Shown here: one piece after another, positions 47,949 to 58,986 of the stretch
Layout: each line of letters opens with the position of its first letter
Position numbering within the stretch: position 1 is the stretch's first letter
NCBI GenBank assembly: GCA_018398585.1
Contig: JAGTTD010000008.1
Span: 12,288,501-12,352,500, forward strand
From: Simmondsia chinensis
Taxonomy: Eukaryota; Streptophyta; Magnoliopsida; Caryophyllales; Simmondsiaceae
Direction: 5' to 3'
Length of the DNA: 64,000 bases
Position numbers and translations under genes: made by a program
Notes under the pieces: generated by a model
Seen by the model: the letters and a program-made list of their open reading frames with translations, nothing else
The model's database searches: none
What the model was told of the DNA's origin: nothing

Positions 47949-49602
47949 CCTTATTCAATGCGCCGGATTTGTGCTTGATCACAAAATGAAAGAGGTGAAT
48001 GTAGCTTGCAAGCCTCACATGCCGATCAGAAAGCTTGTCTTGGCTGTTGATGTACTTCAATGCAATGTTATTTGAGTATAATATGAACTCCTTGTTCGCT
48101 AGATAGAACTTCCAATGCCTCAACACCCTCACCTCTGCATAGAACTTAGCATCATAAGTTGAATAGTTCAACTTACACTTGTCAAGTTTCTCACTGAAAT
48201 ATGCAATAGGATGCCCCTTCGGACTAAGTACTGCACCAATGCCAGTCTTGGCGGCACCGGTGTGAAGCTCGAAAGTCTTTTGAAATCCGGTAGAGCTAAT
48301 ATCGGTGCCATTTTAAACTCCTCTTTACTTCTTTGAAGGTGCCAGTTGTTGTCGGAGTCCGAGCAAAGGCACTCCCCTTCATGCAGTCCATGATTGGTGC
48401 TATAATTGTGCTGAAGTTTGGCACAAACCTCGTATAGAAAGAAGCCAAACCATGAAGACTTCGTACCTCACTTATCGTCTTCGGCTGTGGCCAATCTAGA
48501 ATAGCCTCAATCTTGCTTTCGTTAGTTACTATGCCATCCTTGGACATAACAAAAGCAAGGAAAGTCACCTAGTGCTTCATAAATTCGTAATTCTTTAAAG
48601 CGGCTAACAAGTGTTTTTCCCTTAAGGTGCTCAGTACGTCTTTGTGATGCTCAAAGTGCTCAAATCGGTTCTAGCTATAAGTGAAGATATCGTTAAAGTA
48701 GATGATAATAAATCTCCCAATGAACAGACATAGAACCCAATTCATGGACCACATGAAGGTACTTGGCGCATCAGACAACTGCCACTCATACAACCCTTCC
48801 CGTGTATTAAAGACGGTCTTCCATTCATCACTTGGTGAGATGCAGACTTGATGATACCCACTCTTCAGGTCCAACTTCCTAAATATCTTCGAAATTTGTA
48901 GCTGATTAAGTAGGTCATTAACTCTGGGAATTGGAAATCGGTAACGTACCATAATCTTGTTGATGGCTCTACCATCTATGCACGTTTGCCAAATACCATC
49001 CTTCTTTGGAGTCAACAGAGCCGGAACCATGCAAGGACTCAAACTCTCTCGAATAAAGCCCCTGGCGAGCAATTCCTCCACTTGGGCCTCAACTCCTCAT
49101 GCTCTTCAGAACTCATCCATTAGTGTAGCCTATTTGGCAAGGCATCCCCTAGCATTAGATCATCCCGGTGTTGGATGTCTCTCAAAGGTGGCAATGTATC
49201 TGGTAAGTCCTTCGAATAATACGATATCAAATTTCTCAATAGACCTTCAACTTCACTAGGTACCTCTGCGTGTTCTGCCTTATTCTCGTTCCCGATCAAC
49301 ACAAAGACAACTCTGTTCTCACCAACGTCCTAGGCCAACATAGCCCTACCTTGCAAGTTCAGGTTCTCAGCTACTAGTGCTTGTGGAGCTTACTTTTTTT
49401 GGGCAACAAGACGATTTTTGTTCCCCAAAAGAAAAAAACTATATGTATTCTTCCACTCGTCATGTATGGCACCTCCATTAAAGTGCCATGGACACTGTAG
49501 CAATAGGTGGCATGCATCCATGGTGACTATGTCACACCATACCCCATCTTGATATTTCGACCCAATTGAGAAATTGACTAGACATTGTTTCGAGGCAGTT
49601 AC
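47949..49602 (-). pseudogene. Gypsy D protease, reverse transcriptase and RNase H
   Basis: Going right to left, a protease-region block (49590-49390) has CLVNFSIG and TMDACHLLLQCPW. An RT lead-in block follows (49302-49120). The RT core (49081-48671) shows [30 protein letters not shown] and the active site as Y-F-N-D (48689-48700) instead of Y-F-D-D. The connection block (48568-48296) has SEVRSLHGLASFYTRFVPNF. RNase H (48171-47949) has YDAKFYAEVRVLRHWKFYL and FVIKHKSGALNK, where copia B begins. Frameshifts separate the blocks. The motif order is typical of Ty3/gypsy. Confidence 0.9.
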
Positions 49603-50122
49603 TGTTGGGATGAATTTCAAAAATTTTCCCTAATTTATTGAAGTTAACGCAACAATACGTTTGTCTTAATTTTAAACCTATAGACAATTTAAAATTCCTA
49701 ATTTTAAATGTACTGGCCTCTACTTTAATACATTTATAATAATGAAATGCATCTATAGTTAGCATAATAAGAATATATTAAATAAATAGAAACGTAAAAA
49801 AACTTAAAAAGTTGAAAGAAAGAAGAATACTAGGAATTGCTCCAAAATAAGGAGTGCCAGAATAATAAAGAATTTCAATAAAGCCGAGATCCAAAAGCAT
49901 TCTTTGCAGTCACCTCAAAATTCTTGGAGTTGACTCCAAAAAGTATTAAACTAAAGAGTGGGAATTTTTGAAACTTTTTATTTTTTAAATTCGATGCCAA
50001 ACTTTAAAAATATGTAGCCCTATTTATAGTACAATACCGGAGCCAAAAATAGCTTTATTTTTGATGTGGTATGCACAAAGCAAAGCAAAACAAAATTTGT
50101 CCCACCTCTCCGCACTCAAAAT
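49603..50122 (-). repeat. Inverted, truncated A-type copia LTR (U5-R part)
   Basis: It starts TGTTGGGATGAATTTC and is the diverged reverse complement of the last 520 bp of the plus-strand LTR at 50123-52115. It ends exactly where that LTR begins. The remainder of this LTR is not found on the other side. Confidence 0.7.
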
Positions 50123-52115
50123 TGTTAGGATTAGTGTCTTAAAATTCAGATTTATCCTGCAAATGTTATTTTATTAAAGAATAAAATTGAATTCCCAATC
50201 GTTTCCTTGATAAATTTGTGTAAGTAAGCATTTATATTGCATGTGATTCCTTTTTTGGTAACGTCCAAGAGATGGCTATAGTCCTCAAACTACAATTTTG
50301 CATGTTTGTGCTAAGTGATTTTTGAGAGTAACTACAAATAGACTTGAAACAAGTGGTACGGATTGTTGTTTGAAAACTTGTAGTCAAAGACAAGTTTGGA
50401 CCACTTGTATATGAAGACTATAATGTGACACTTTAGATGACTTATCTTGGTCATGTAGATGCTGATCCAAAAGCGTGATGTTGGTGTGTTTAATAAGATT
50501 GAAACGCTGAGTTGGACCATGTGAGTTGCTTATTTCTAGACTATAGGAGATGAGTGATTCATGTTGCACTATTTGAACGATGACTCTAAATCCCAAGAGT
50601 ATTCTGGACTTGGGCATGGAATGTTAGTTACTTTGGTGTACTCTAAGTAAGGTCTAAACGAATAACTGAATTCCAATGTACACTAGCTAAAGGGGTGAAG
50701 TGTGACAAGGATCATGTATTCAATATGGAATCTACAATCTCTTATGAGGTATAGATGTCCCCTTAGTTGATTTGCAAATATTTGAATAGTTCAAAATCTT
50801 TGGCCAAAGTGTTTCAAGTGTTTGACATTTGAAATTTATACTTCGAATATATTCAAATATAAAAGAATCATTCCATGAAGGGCAAGTCGGCAACAAATGA
50901 AGAAGTTATGAGAAGGATAATGATAGTAGTTATATTTATTCTTTATCATGGATATCTAGTGGAAGGGCTATTGTCATCAATATAGTCTATTTGTGAAATA
51001 TTGAATAAATGGTTTAAATCTAGAGTACAATGGAATTTATTTAGGGGAATTAAGTCCCTTAAATGAAATTCAATTTTATCATGAGATGGCAATTAATTAA
51101 CACATTTGAAGATAGATTTAAATTTTCCCAAAGGTCTTTGCGCCACTTTATTTATTGCCATCGAAAAAATATTAAAGAATTCGATAGATTAATTATTTGT
51201 CATGAGATGGGAAAATTTAGATTTGTCGAACATTAATCATGAGATGAATAAAAATTAAAAATTATAAAATAAAATAAATTTTAAATTAAAAATTCATGGG
51301 ATGAATTTTTATATGTGAGAAACAAAACAAAAAAAGAAGAAGAAAATTCGCCTTAGTATAGGGGTCCATCCCTGTATATGTGGATTGACCAACCAATGCG
51401 CAATACGTGTCACGCACTGGGGCTGCCGAGGGAAGATCCACACCTTCGGGCGGGGACCAATCACCGCGTGCCACGTGGCATGCAGTAACAAGCCAAAAGC
51501 ACGCTTTTTGACTAGTCATCGAACTGCTGCGTTTTGTTTTGGTTTTTAATTGATAAATGTGTTTTATTTGTTTTCTGCACATTCGACGTCGAAATTTTTT
51601 TATATTTTTTTCTCTGATAGCCTACTATAAATATGGGTACCAATTTCAAGATTTGGCATTCATTTTAGAATTAAAAAAAAAAAACATTAAAGATTTTTGA
51701 ATGTGTTGACTTTCGGAGACCTAGTGGGACAGAGAAATCCTTTCTAAAAGTTTTCTTTCCTTAAGTTTAATATTTTTGGGAGTACACTCTCCAAGAATTT
51801 TGAGGTTATTGCGTAGAAGATAGCTCGATCTCAGTTTTCTTGGAGCAATTTATTATTCTTCTGGTTCTGTTTACTTGGAGCAATTCCAAGTATGACTTCT
51901 TCCCTTCTCTTTTAAGCTTTCACATTTCTATTTATTTACAGTTTTTTTATTATGCTAGTTAAATTCATGCTATTATTAAGAATTATTAGAATAGAGACAT
52001 GTAGATTTAAATTAGAAAATTTAAATCAACCTTAGGTTTTAAATTAAGAATTCTAAACCCTTCTACTAAGTTAACTCTTTTAAATTAGGGAAAATATTCG
52101 AAATTTGTAACAACA
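50123..52115 (+). repeat. A-type copia LTR, plus strand, no interior
   Basis: This 1993-bp LTR runs TGTTAGGATTAGTG...GTAACAACA. It is related to the A1/A2 LTRs (ACTTTGGCCAAAGTG-like block, CCACGTGGCA at 51470, CTATAAATA at about 51625) but lacks about 250 bp at the U5 end. Neither side shows a matching TSD (AAAAT against GAAAC). No internal element sequence is attached, so it behaves like a solo LTR. Confidence 0.75.
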
Positions 52116-53000
52116 GAAACAACGAGTCCTTAAGCAACCTGCCAACTCCTGGTTACCCCGTTTGGTACTATGGGCAGTTAACGGTTTCATCTGAATGCTT
52201 GGATTTGGAGGGCCCGTACCTTGTCACACCCACTATTCTGGGATTTCTAAGTACCGCCAGCTTAACATCGTCTGTATTACTTCTTGATGCTCATAGCCCT
52301 TTGACTCTCCTCCAAGATCAAAAAGACGACGAACATGTTCAACAACTATTATATAACATCTTTCAACCTGCCAATATACCTATTCGCTAACTGCTCCTCC
52401 AATTTCGCCGAGTCATTCCTATAACCAATAGGGAATAGAATTCCACCGTGTAGTCCTCCATGGACCGAGGACCCTGGCAAAAGTTCTGACGGCATTGATA
52501 CATCACCTTGGTACGATTGTGGGGAAGGAAGGCACTCCGCATGTGCTTCTTCATCTTTTCCCACGTCTTAATCATCACGTTGCCCTGCCTAAGCCGAGTA
52601 TGCTTTTGTTGTGGCCACCAAGAGGCGGCCCTACCCCTGAAATGAGTAGCAACAAATAGTGTCTGCTTGTGCTATGGAATGTCCTTGTACATGAGCACTT
52701 CCTCCGCTGTAGCAAGCCGATCTGAGAACTCTTCTTGACGTCTTCCAACATTAAACTCCGGAATTTTGATTGGAAGCCCGGATTCCCACCCTCAATCATC
52801 TACATAATCGGTGCCTCCGGTATTTGGCAGATTTCTCTTGACGCACTGGTCCTAAACTTCAACTTCTGGGAACAGGTTGTGGAAGCTCTCGTTCATGCCT
52901 TCCTCAGCACCACCTACCGGCAGGTTTTGAGGCGAAACTGCAGGTGCTTGATCAGGATTCGCTCCTAATTGAATCAAACACAGCTCGATTCACTAGAATT
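52116..53000 (-). pseudogene. Gypsy D gag
   Basis: On the minus strand, ESGLPIKIPEFN followed by a degraded EEF-D-L block, then AASWWPQQ, TWEKMKKHMRSAFLPHN, and GPRSMEDYTVEFYSLL are standard Ty3/gypsy gag (Retrotrans_gag) motifs from about 52780 to 52390. Stops and frameshifts occur between blocks. The zinc knuckle region is missing because the LTR pair at 49603-52115 replaces it. Confidence 0.8.
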
Positions 53001-53110
53001 TCTCTCTTATCTCTGAATCTGCTCTTGGTCTGCGTTGAAAATCACGCTCGTATACATCTCCGATGGCGGAAGACTTCTATCGCCCATGGGCTATGTCAAA
53101 AATTGTTTTG

Positions 53111-53123
53111 AGCTTTGATACCA
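53111..53123 (-). promoter_or_regulatory. Primer-binding site of gypsy D
   Basis: The minus strand reads TGGTATCAAAGCT, one transition from the initiator tRNA-Met complement TGGTATCAGAGCT. Confidence 0.75.
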
Positions 53124-53124
53124 C

Positions 53125-53559
53125 TGATGCAGCACGAATATGGAAGAATTATGGAAATGGAAGGTTTAATAGCCTTCCTTAGATTTCTATTGCTAAAGCA
53201 ATAAGAAAACAAATGGATTATAATTACTCAAATTCTCACATTTGAGAGTAGGAGAAAACTGTAGGAAAAATAATAAAAATCTATAAAATTAAATGACCTA
53301 AATGCTAAGCTTCCTATTTCTTAAATAGAGAAGAAACTCACATAGAACAAAAGACTTAAAAGTTAAACAAAAGACTTAAAGATAAATACAACAATAACTA
53401 ATAATTATCGATTAATCTCGTCCCTACGTATCCTAGTGGATGTTGAACTCCATAAGCCTTATCTCAAGCCGCGTCTCCACCCGTCACTCGTCAATCTCCG
53501 TACCCGCCATGTTCTACTTGCCATCTCCCTATGGCGCCATCTGCTTATGGGCTGCATTA
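53125..53559 (-). repeat. Gypsy D 5' LTR
   Basis: It runs from TGATGCAGC at 53125 to GCTGCATTA at 53559 on the plus strand, about 435 bp with inverted ends, one dinucleotide mutated (TA for CA). It lies next to the primer site. The partner LTR is not in the window. Confidence 0.65.
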
Positions 53560-53932
53560 GTATTGGAGCCATTTTACATCTAAAATCTATCTTAGATCAA
53601 GATCGCTTTTAGATGGCTGAAAAATCTACTTTTGTGATAGTTTCTATGTGAACTTTTGCCTTCTTAAAATGTAGTTAAAAATCTCTTCCAAACCCTATTT
53701 TGGCATTTCAGAACCATACCAATACCGTCTACAATCGTTTTCAAATCTGAAATGGTAAAAAGTTGTCGTAAATTTTCGATCACTTATTGTATGTTGTCTA
53801 TCAGTAATGGAATTGTGCGTTGCAAAATCCCATTTACCAATTTTATGCCAGTTGACAACGAGCCCAGACAAACTTACTGAATTGCATGGCGTCCCCAAAT
53901 CACATGATTGACAATGAACACACACACACGCA

Positions 53933-53966
<34 letters not shown>

Positions 53967-55601
53967 CAAAGAAAAAGAAAAAGAAAATAATAATAAAAAT
54001 AATAACATGATTAACATTGGTAGCTCAATTTTGAGCACATGAAGGTGACCCATCATCGTGTACGACAAAGCAATAATTGTGACCAGGAATAGTAGCTGGA
54101 GCCACAAATCTTGTCTTCTGCAGGCATTGAATATACAAAATAGTTATTTAATGGTATTATTACGCAAATTAAGTAAATTATGGGAGTAGTGTAGATTAGC
54201 CATACAATTGGGTAAAAATTGTTATTGTTATGTAACTTATAAATAGTGAGAGTCATAAAATTGTCTCAAAAATCATGATCTTACTCTGACAACAATAATT
54301 TTGCCCCAAAAAGTCTTATGACTCAAATTTCACAAGCACAATGCAGTTCGTCCGGATCATGATATGTTTACTCCTTACCTTAGGGCACAACCTAGAGAAT
54401 ATATGGTCGTCCCTCCCTATATAGAGCATTGTTTTCCAAATCTAACTTGGTCATCCACAATGCCACAACCCTATTCCCTGGCTTCTAAATTGCTTCACTC
54501 AAATAATCATTGATCGAAATGGTTAATAATTAAAGCAAAAGATCCTCAGGTTAAAGAAGTCTTACTTCTCCTTTAAAATGCTATGCCTTTGCTCGTAATA
54601 CTAGTACTTGAGGACGTGCAAACTTCACGATCGGAAAAGCCTCTCAAAGGCACACCTCACAGCAGGGTCGGGCCTTGTCCGCCTCGTATGATCAAGACAT
54701 TTGGAAGGCCTTGTGTATGATTTTGATTGAATCAGCTTTTGGAAAAGATCAGGAAAATTAAATGTGATCATGTTGATGCTCATTGGATTCCATTTGGCAG
54801 AAATAGAAGCAACGAAATGACAGAAAAAAGAAGGATGAGACTAGTCAACTTGTTTCCTTTGCCCATTACTGAAACTATCTTATTTGAAAATCAAAAGGAA
54901 AGAGAAGTGGGAGTAGGTTGATATATTTATATTTTGTTGAATGCTTTTTAACATCAACATTATTTAAGCTGTCCAATTAATTAGAGGCAGTTGATATGTT
55001 TGCACATAGTTAAATATTTATTTTCTCATACTGACGCCATGGAATTTTTAGGAGATGAGTACTCTTAACATCAAGCGATCTTTTATATTTGATGCACATC
55101 GCAAAATTATCAGAAGGAAAAAGGAGAGGATTCCAAATCTTTCTTAATTCTTATAGCTAAAGTAAAAGAAGATCAAGACATTGACAGGAGTTTAGTCATA
55201 ATTCTCGCCCAAAGATTAAGAGGGAAATAAAGGAATAATTTAAATTAATCAAAAGCAAAACTTTCAAAAATAAGAAACTAATGGCCTATTTATTAGCACT
55301 ACTAAACCTTATTTCTTGTTCAAATTAAGCTCTAAAAACAATGTTTTCTAATATTAACTAAACCAAATATAATCATGATATAACTCAAAAACCCTAAATT
55401 TAAATACATGATTCAGTAAAATAAACCATAAAAAATAAATTATTAATTGGACAATAGATCTAAACCTTATTAAGCGAAAATACCCTAAAACACTAATCAT
55501 AATAAAATCACATCTTGCACTATTTTCCGTCTGGATGCGATTTCTAAAATTCTAGGGATCTATTTTTCCTCTTTCTTTTCTTAGTTATTTTCATCATTAA
55601 T
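53560..55601. other. Unassigned 2-kb AT-rich stretch between gypsy D and E
   Basis: I recognise no gene or element here. Short frames (for example 54727-54921) have no family features. A simple-sequence block of CA repeats, a 28-30 base A tract and AAAGA/AAT runs lies at 53922-54006. This may be the only stretch of pre-insertion DNA in the window. Confidence 0.4.
53922..54006. repeat. Compound microsatellite / A tract
   Basis: ACACACACACGCAC is followed by a long A run, then GAAAAAGAAAAAG and AATAATAATAAA. It is pure low complexity; the polyphenylalanine frame across it is not a gene. Confidence 0.9.
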
Positions 55602-56005
55602 TGATGTAGCCGCCAGGGAATAACAGGCTTGGTGGGAGGCTTGGCGGGACAAAGGGCTTCAACGCGGGAAGCAAGCCAATCAGCAAAGATTGTGGGCGTG
55701 ATTTCTGCCGAGATCTAAGGGATGATTTTTAACAGCTTTATTCATTTCTGATTTCATTTTTATTTCTTCCTTATTTCTTGAAAATTTGAATTCCTTTCCA
55801 TTTTTTCATTTCTTCTATATAAAGAAGTGATAGTTAGGGTTAGAAGTTGGCCAAAATTTATATTAAATTTCATAATTCTTGATTTCTCGGGTTGTGAGAA
55901 ACGAGCTACCCTTTTCCTCTTTATTTTTATTATCAATTAATAAAACTAAAGGGAAGGCCATTGAACATTTCCGAGCCCTTATTTGCCATTTCCCGCGCTC
56001 CATCA
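55602..56005 (+). repeat. Gypsy E 5' LTR
   Basis: The 404-bp LTR runs from TGATGTAGCCGCC to CGCTCCATCA. A TATAAAG sequence near 55818 may be the TATA box. The initiator tRNA-Met primer site TGGTATCAGAGCT follows at 56008-56020. Confidence 0.8.
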
Positions 56006-56036
56006 GTTGGTATCAGAGCTCAGAACGTTTTCGGAT

Positions 56037-56396
56037 ATGGCCTGTGGACGTCCGAGGAATGTCGCCGTCGAAGACATGTATGATTGTGAACGCCAACAGC
56101 AAACCGAAAGGAGAGTAGAGGAATTTGGGGAGAAATTCCGGCAAATTGAGCATTGCTTGATTGAACTAGGGGCGAATCTCGATCTTGAACCGGGAACCTG
56201 ACCCCAACGTCCATTGGCACTGGGCACAGTAGAGGACGAAGTGGACGAGCATTTGCCGAATCTGTATAATGATGAATCAATACCGGTGCCTAGATTGAGG
56301 TGCCAACGATATAGTTTTGGTGACTTTAATTATCGTGACCATCGGAGGTGGGAATTCGGCCTTCGGATTGAGATTCCTGAATTTAACAGAGGAGGA
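56037..56396 (+). pseudogene. Gypsy E gag, N-terminal part
   Basis: It starts MACGRPRNVAVEDMYD, shortly after the primer site. A short coiled coil follows (ERQQQTERRVEEFGEKFRQI), one TGA at about 56199-56201, then an acidic linker and RIEIPEFNRG, the conserved gag block that precedes the core. C2 interrupts it at 56396; the next gag residues (PEEFLDWL) are at 61540. Confidence 0.85.
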
Positions 56397-56960
56397 TGTT
56401 AAGGTTTCAAAGATTGCTCTTGAACCTCAACCTTGGTTGGGATAGTGAGAGTATGAGATGAGAATAGAATATAGAGTTGAGATGAGATAAGAAGGGAAAG
56501 GAGATGAGAAGTAGAGAGAGATATCAAAAGATATCAATTTCATTCATCAAGTTGTTCCTTGAATACAAGCTAGAGCCATCTATTTATACTACTTCCTCCT
56601 AGGATGGCTTAAGACTAAAAATATCCAGAGATACAATGCATTTGGAACCATGGCCTAACCGACTTACCCGCCACCTAACTAATTAGCCGCCAACCTTGAC
56701 CGGCCAATGACCACCTAGGCTACATGACACTAGAGTTCACTTATTGCATGACTTAACAAGAGACTTATGCAACTAATTACATCAAGACTCATTCTAGTTA
56801 CAATATCAACAAGCTAATACAACTTCCCTATACTAAACGATCATCAAATGGCTGCAAGACAGCCACCAATGCAGCACACAGCAGCACACAGCAGCAGCAT
56901 AGCAGTAGGACAGCAACATAGCCACCCTCAGCTCATGCCTCGGATTCTTGGATCATAACA
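56397..56960 (-). repeat. C2 3' LTR
   Basis: It runs TGTTAAGG...GATCATAACA on the plus strand. The minus-strand TATA box (TATAAATAGATGG) is at about 56578-56590. It is preceded on the minus strand by the purine tract AAGGGGAAGGGAA. Confidence 0.93.
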
Positions 56961-57027
56961 TTCCCTTCCCCTTGAAAACATTCTTGTCCTCAAGAATAGA
57001 AGAGAGTTGTAACAATGAAGATCAACT

Positions 57028-58980
57028 TCAGGCTGGAATTATGCACCTGGTAAGACTCCTCGAGTAACTCAATCTGAAATTGCAACAGTGCACAATGTGT
57101 GATGCTTGTTCGACACAATGTTTGCGTTTGAACATATAATTTTCTTTAGGAGGTCTGCACTGATCAACACAAACATCAACAACACACCTACAACACCACA
57201 TGTTGCAGTTAACACAGCTCAAAGTTCTATCTTGTTGCTGAGAATCACAAAATGCATCAGTACTTTTGATTTTCTGCTTGTAGAATGCTGCACAACATAT
57301 TTGGTATGTCATTAACCACACAAAAATGCATTTGAAGTCCTTTAACATCTCGAGAGGCCTTCCAAACTCAAACCAAGAGAACCCAACATCAAAATCTGCT
57401 TGTAGGCATTTCCCATTGCAACTCAAACAACCCCATTTCTTGATCATGGTAACCAAACACAATGTAATTCCATAAGACTGCAGCTGCAACTCTTTCATCT
57501 TGGATCTTATCCAAAATTTGTATTGCTTACACATCCACTTACTAAACCAACTCAGACCAAGCTCATCAAACACTTGATTGCTTCCCAAAACCACATGTGC
57601 TGTAGATCCCAGAAATTCAGCAGTGTATAACCAACACAACCCATAGCTGTAATTATTACCAAATTCAACTCGATTCTTGTTCATATGGAAGCTCCTTGAT
57701 GTGAACAAGTTATGGCATCTTCCCAAAATCATGATAGCATCAATCACACTCATTCTGAACAACTTTTTAACTGCTGACAGTGAAAGAATTTGAATTCTCC
57801 TAGAATTTTCAGCAACTACCTTGCATTCTTGTGGTCCCAAGCTGAGCAATTTAGCACTTGTGACTTTGGCTTGAAATTCTGGACTCTTGCTCCACCAAAT
57901 TAAGTACTCACAGGTCACAACTGAGTTCCAAAGGCACAAGGTATCCACTTAAATGCCAAAAGCAACCCATTTGACAGAATGCATTCTGCAGCTCACAACT
58001 TCCAGCCTGATCTCAAGACTTCCATGGATCCCTTGCTCATCCAACCACCAAACATACCTCACATGATCAAGCTTTGATTTATTGTCAACCAACACAAGCA
58101 TAAGTAACAAATATAACAAGCGAAGACACCAACTGAGCTCTTGAACAGCTGAAAACTTCTTCCAACATAGAGTTGTTCTGTCCCAAGCTACCTTGCTGAA
58201 TTTTACTGTGATTTTAGCTGAAGTTTTCCTCAATCTTGCATTGATCTTTTCCATCCAAACATTAAGGAAATATTGAAGCTTATGCATATGACTTTTCCAT
58301 TCAGAACCGCTCCAGCATATCATCCCAAACACATTCAGGATCTGCTTTTGATAAAAAAGCTGCAGTTGCTGTTTGTTCCCATTTTCATATGCTATCAACT
58401 TTGTCTTTGCTTGGCTTTGCACACCAGCTATGTGGTCATACCTAAGGCCCAACACTTCTTCAAACCATCCATCATTCATCAAACAACTAGCAACAATTAC
58501 CATCCTTTCAAGTAAGCACTTTTGTATGAATCGAAGCAACACCAGTTCTGGAACAATGGAAACTTCATTGCCACGAGAATTATGCAGCTTGCAACATGTG
58601 TAATCCCTGTCTTCACAGCTTGCTTTGATGTTAACTTCGCAATGACCCACAGCCGCTACCATTTTTCCACTAATGCTTGCACTGCCATCGAGCTCTTCAT
58701 CATCAAACAGCAGCACCGGATGCCTAGCTTCTCCAAACACTTGTAATTCATTCTTTCCCGGATCAAAGGAACTTCCCACAACATTTGCATCAATTAAAGC
58801 ATTTATGGTACTTGTTTTGGTCTGCACAGAAATCTGTTGCAGCACCTTACTAAACTTATACACCTCCAACAAATCAATTGCTTGTATAGGCACCATGCTT
58901 CTCCTTCGTTGAACCTTGAAACGCACTCTCGCTACATGATTAATTCTTTTTAGCATAAAATCAACTCTTTTCATCTTCAC
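57028..58980 (-). pseudogene. C2 ORF2, unknown long frame
   Basis: The frame runs 58980 to 57028, about 650 codons with one internal TAA at 57949-57951, where C1 has a sense codon; that stop is therefore secondary. It starts with the KRVD...ARVRFKVQRRR block, has GSEWKSHMHKLQYFLNVWME (about 58305-58245), ALLYLLLML-like and WWLDEQG blocks, QAKVTSAKLLSLGPQ, AIMILGRC, and a cysteine-rich end (LSCNGKC, FSWFEFGRP, CAAFYKQK, LSCVNCNMWCC, VDQCRPPKE). The part between residues about 75 and 225 shares nothing evident with C1. I cannot assign a function; no reverse transcriptase, integrase, RNase H or zinc knuckle signature is present. Confidence 0.6.
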
Positions 58981-58986
58981 ATAACC

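Larger units (their letters stand above)
5826..53559 (-). mobile_element. Ty3/gypsy element D, the outermost host of the nest (truncated, split)
   Basis: D is read right to left: 5' LTR 53125-53559, primer site, gag 52116-53000, an inserted LTR pair 49603-52115, protease to RNase H 49602-47949, then the insertion of copia B, then integrase 6246-5826. Its 3' part and 3' LTR are missing. The text on the two sides of B joins within the RNase H/linker reading (right flank ends in the codons for N-K, left flank continues V-S-D-D-L-S). This shows B inserted into D rather than the two lying side by side. Confidence 0.8.

Noticed and set aside
49603..52115. Full copia element with inverted LTRs
   Set aside because: There is no internal sequence between the two LTR parts and they differ strongly, so they are not a 5'/3' pair.
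53874..54107. Membrane-like frame rich in F/L
   Set aside because: Read through an A tract and simple repeats.
54727..54921. 64-codon plus-strand frame
   Set aside because: No motif, no supporting context, length expected by chance in this composition.
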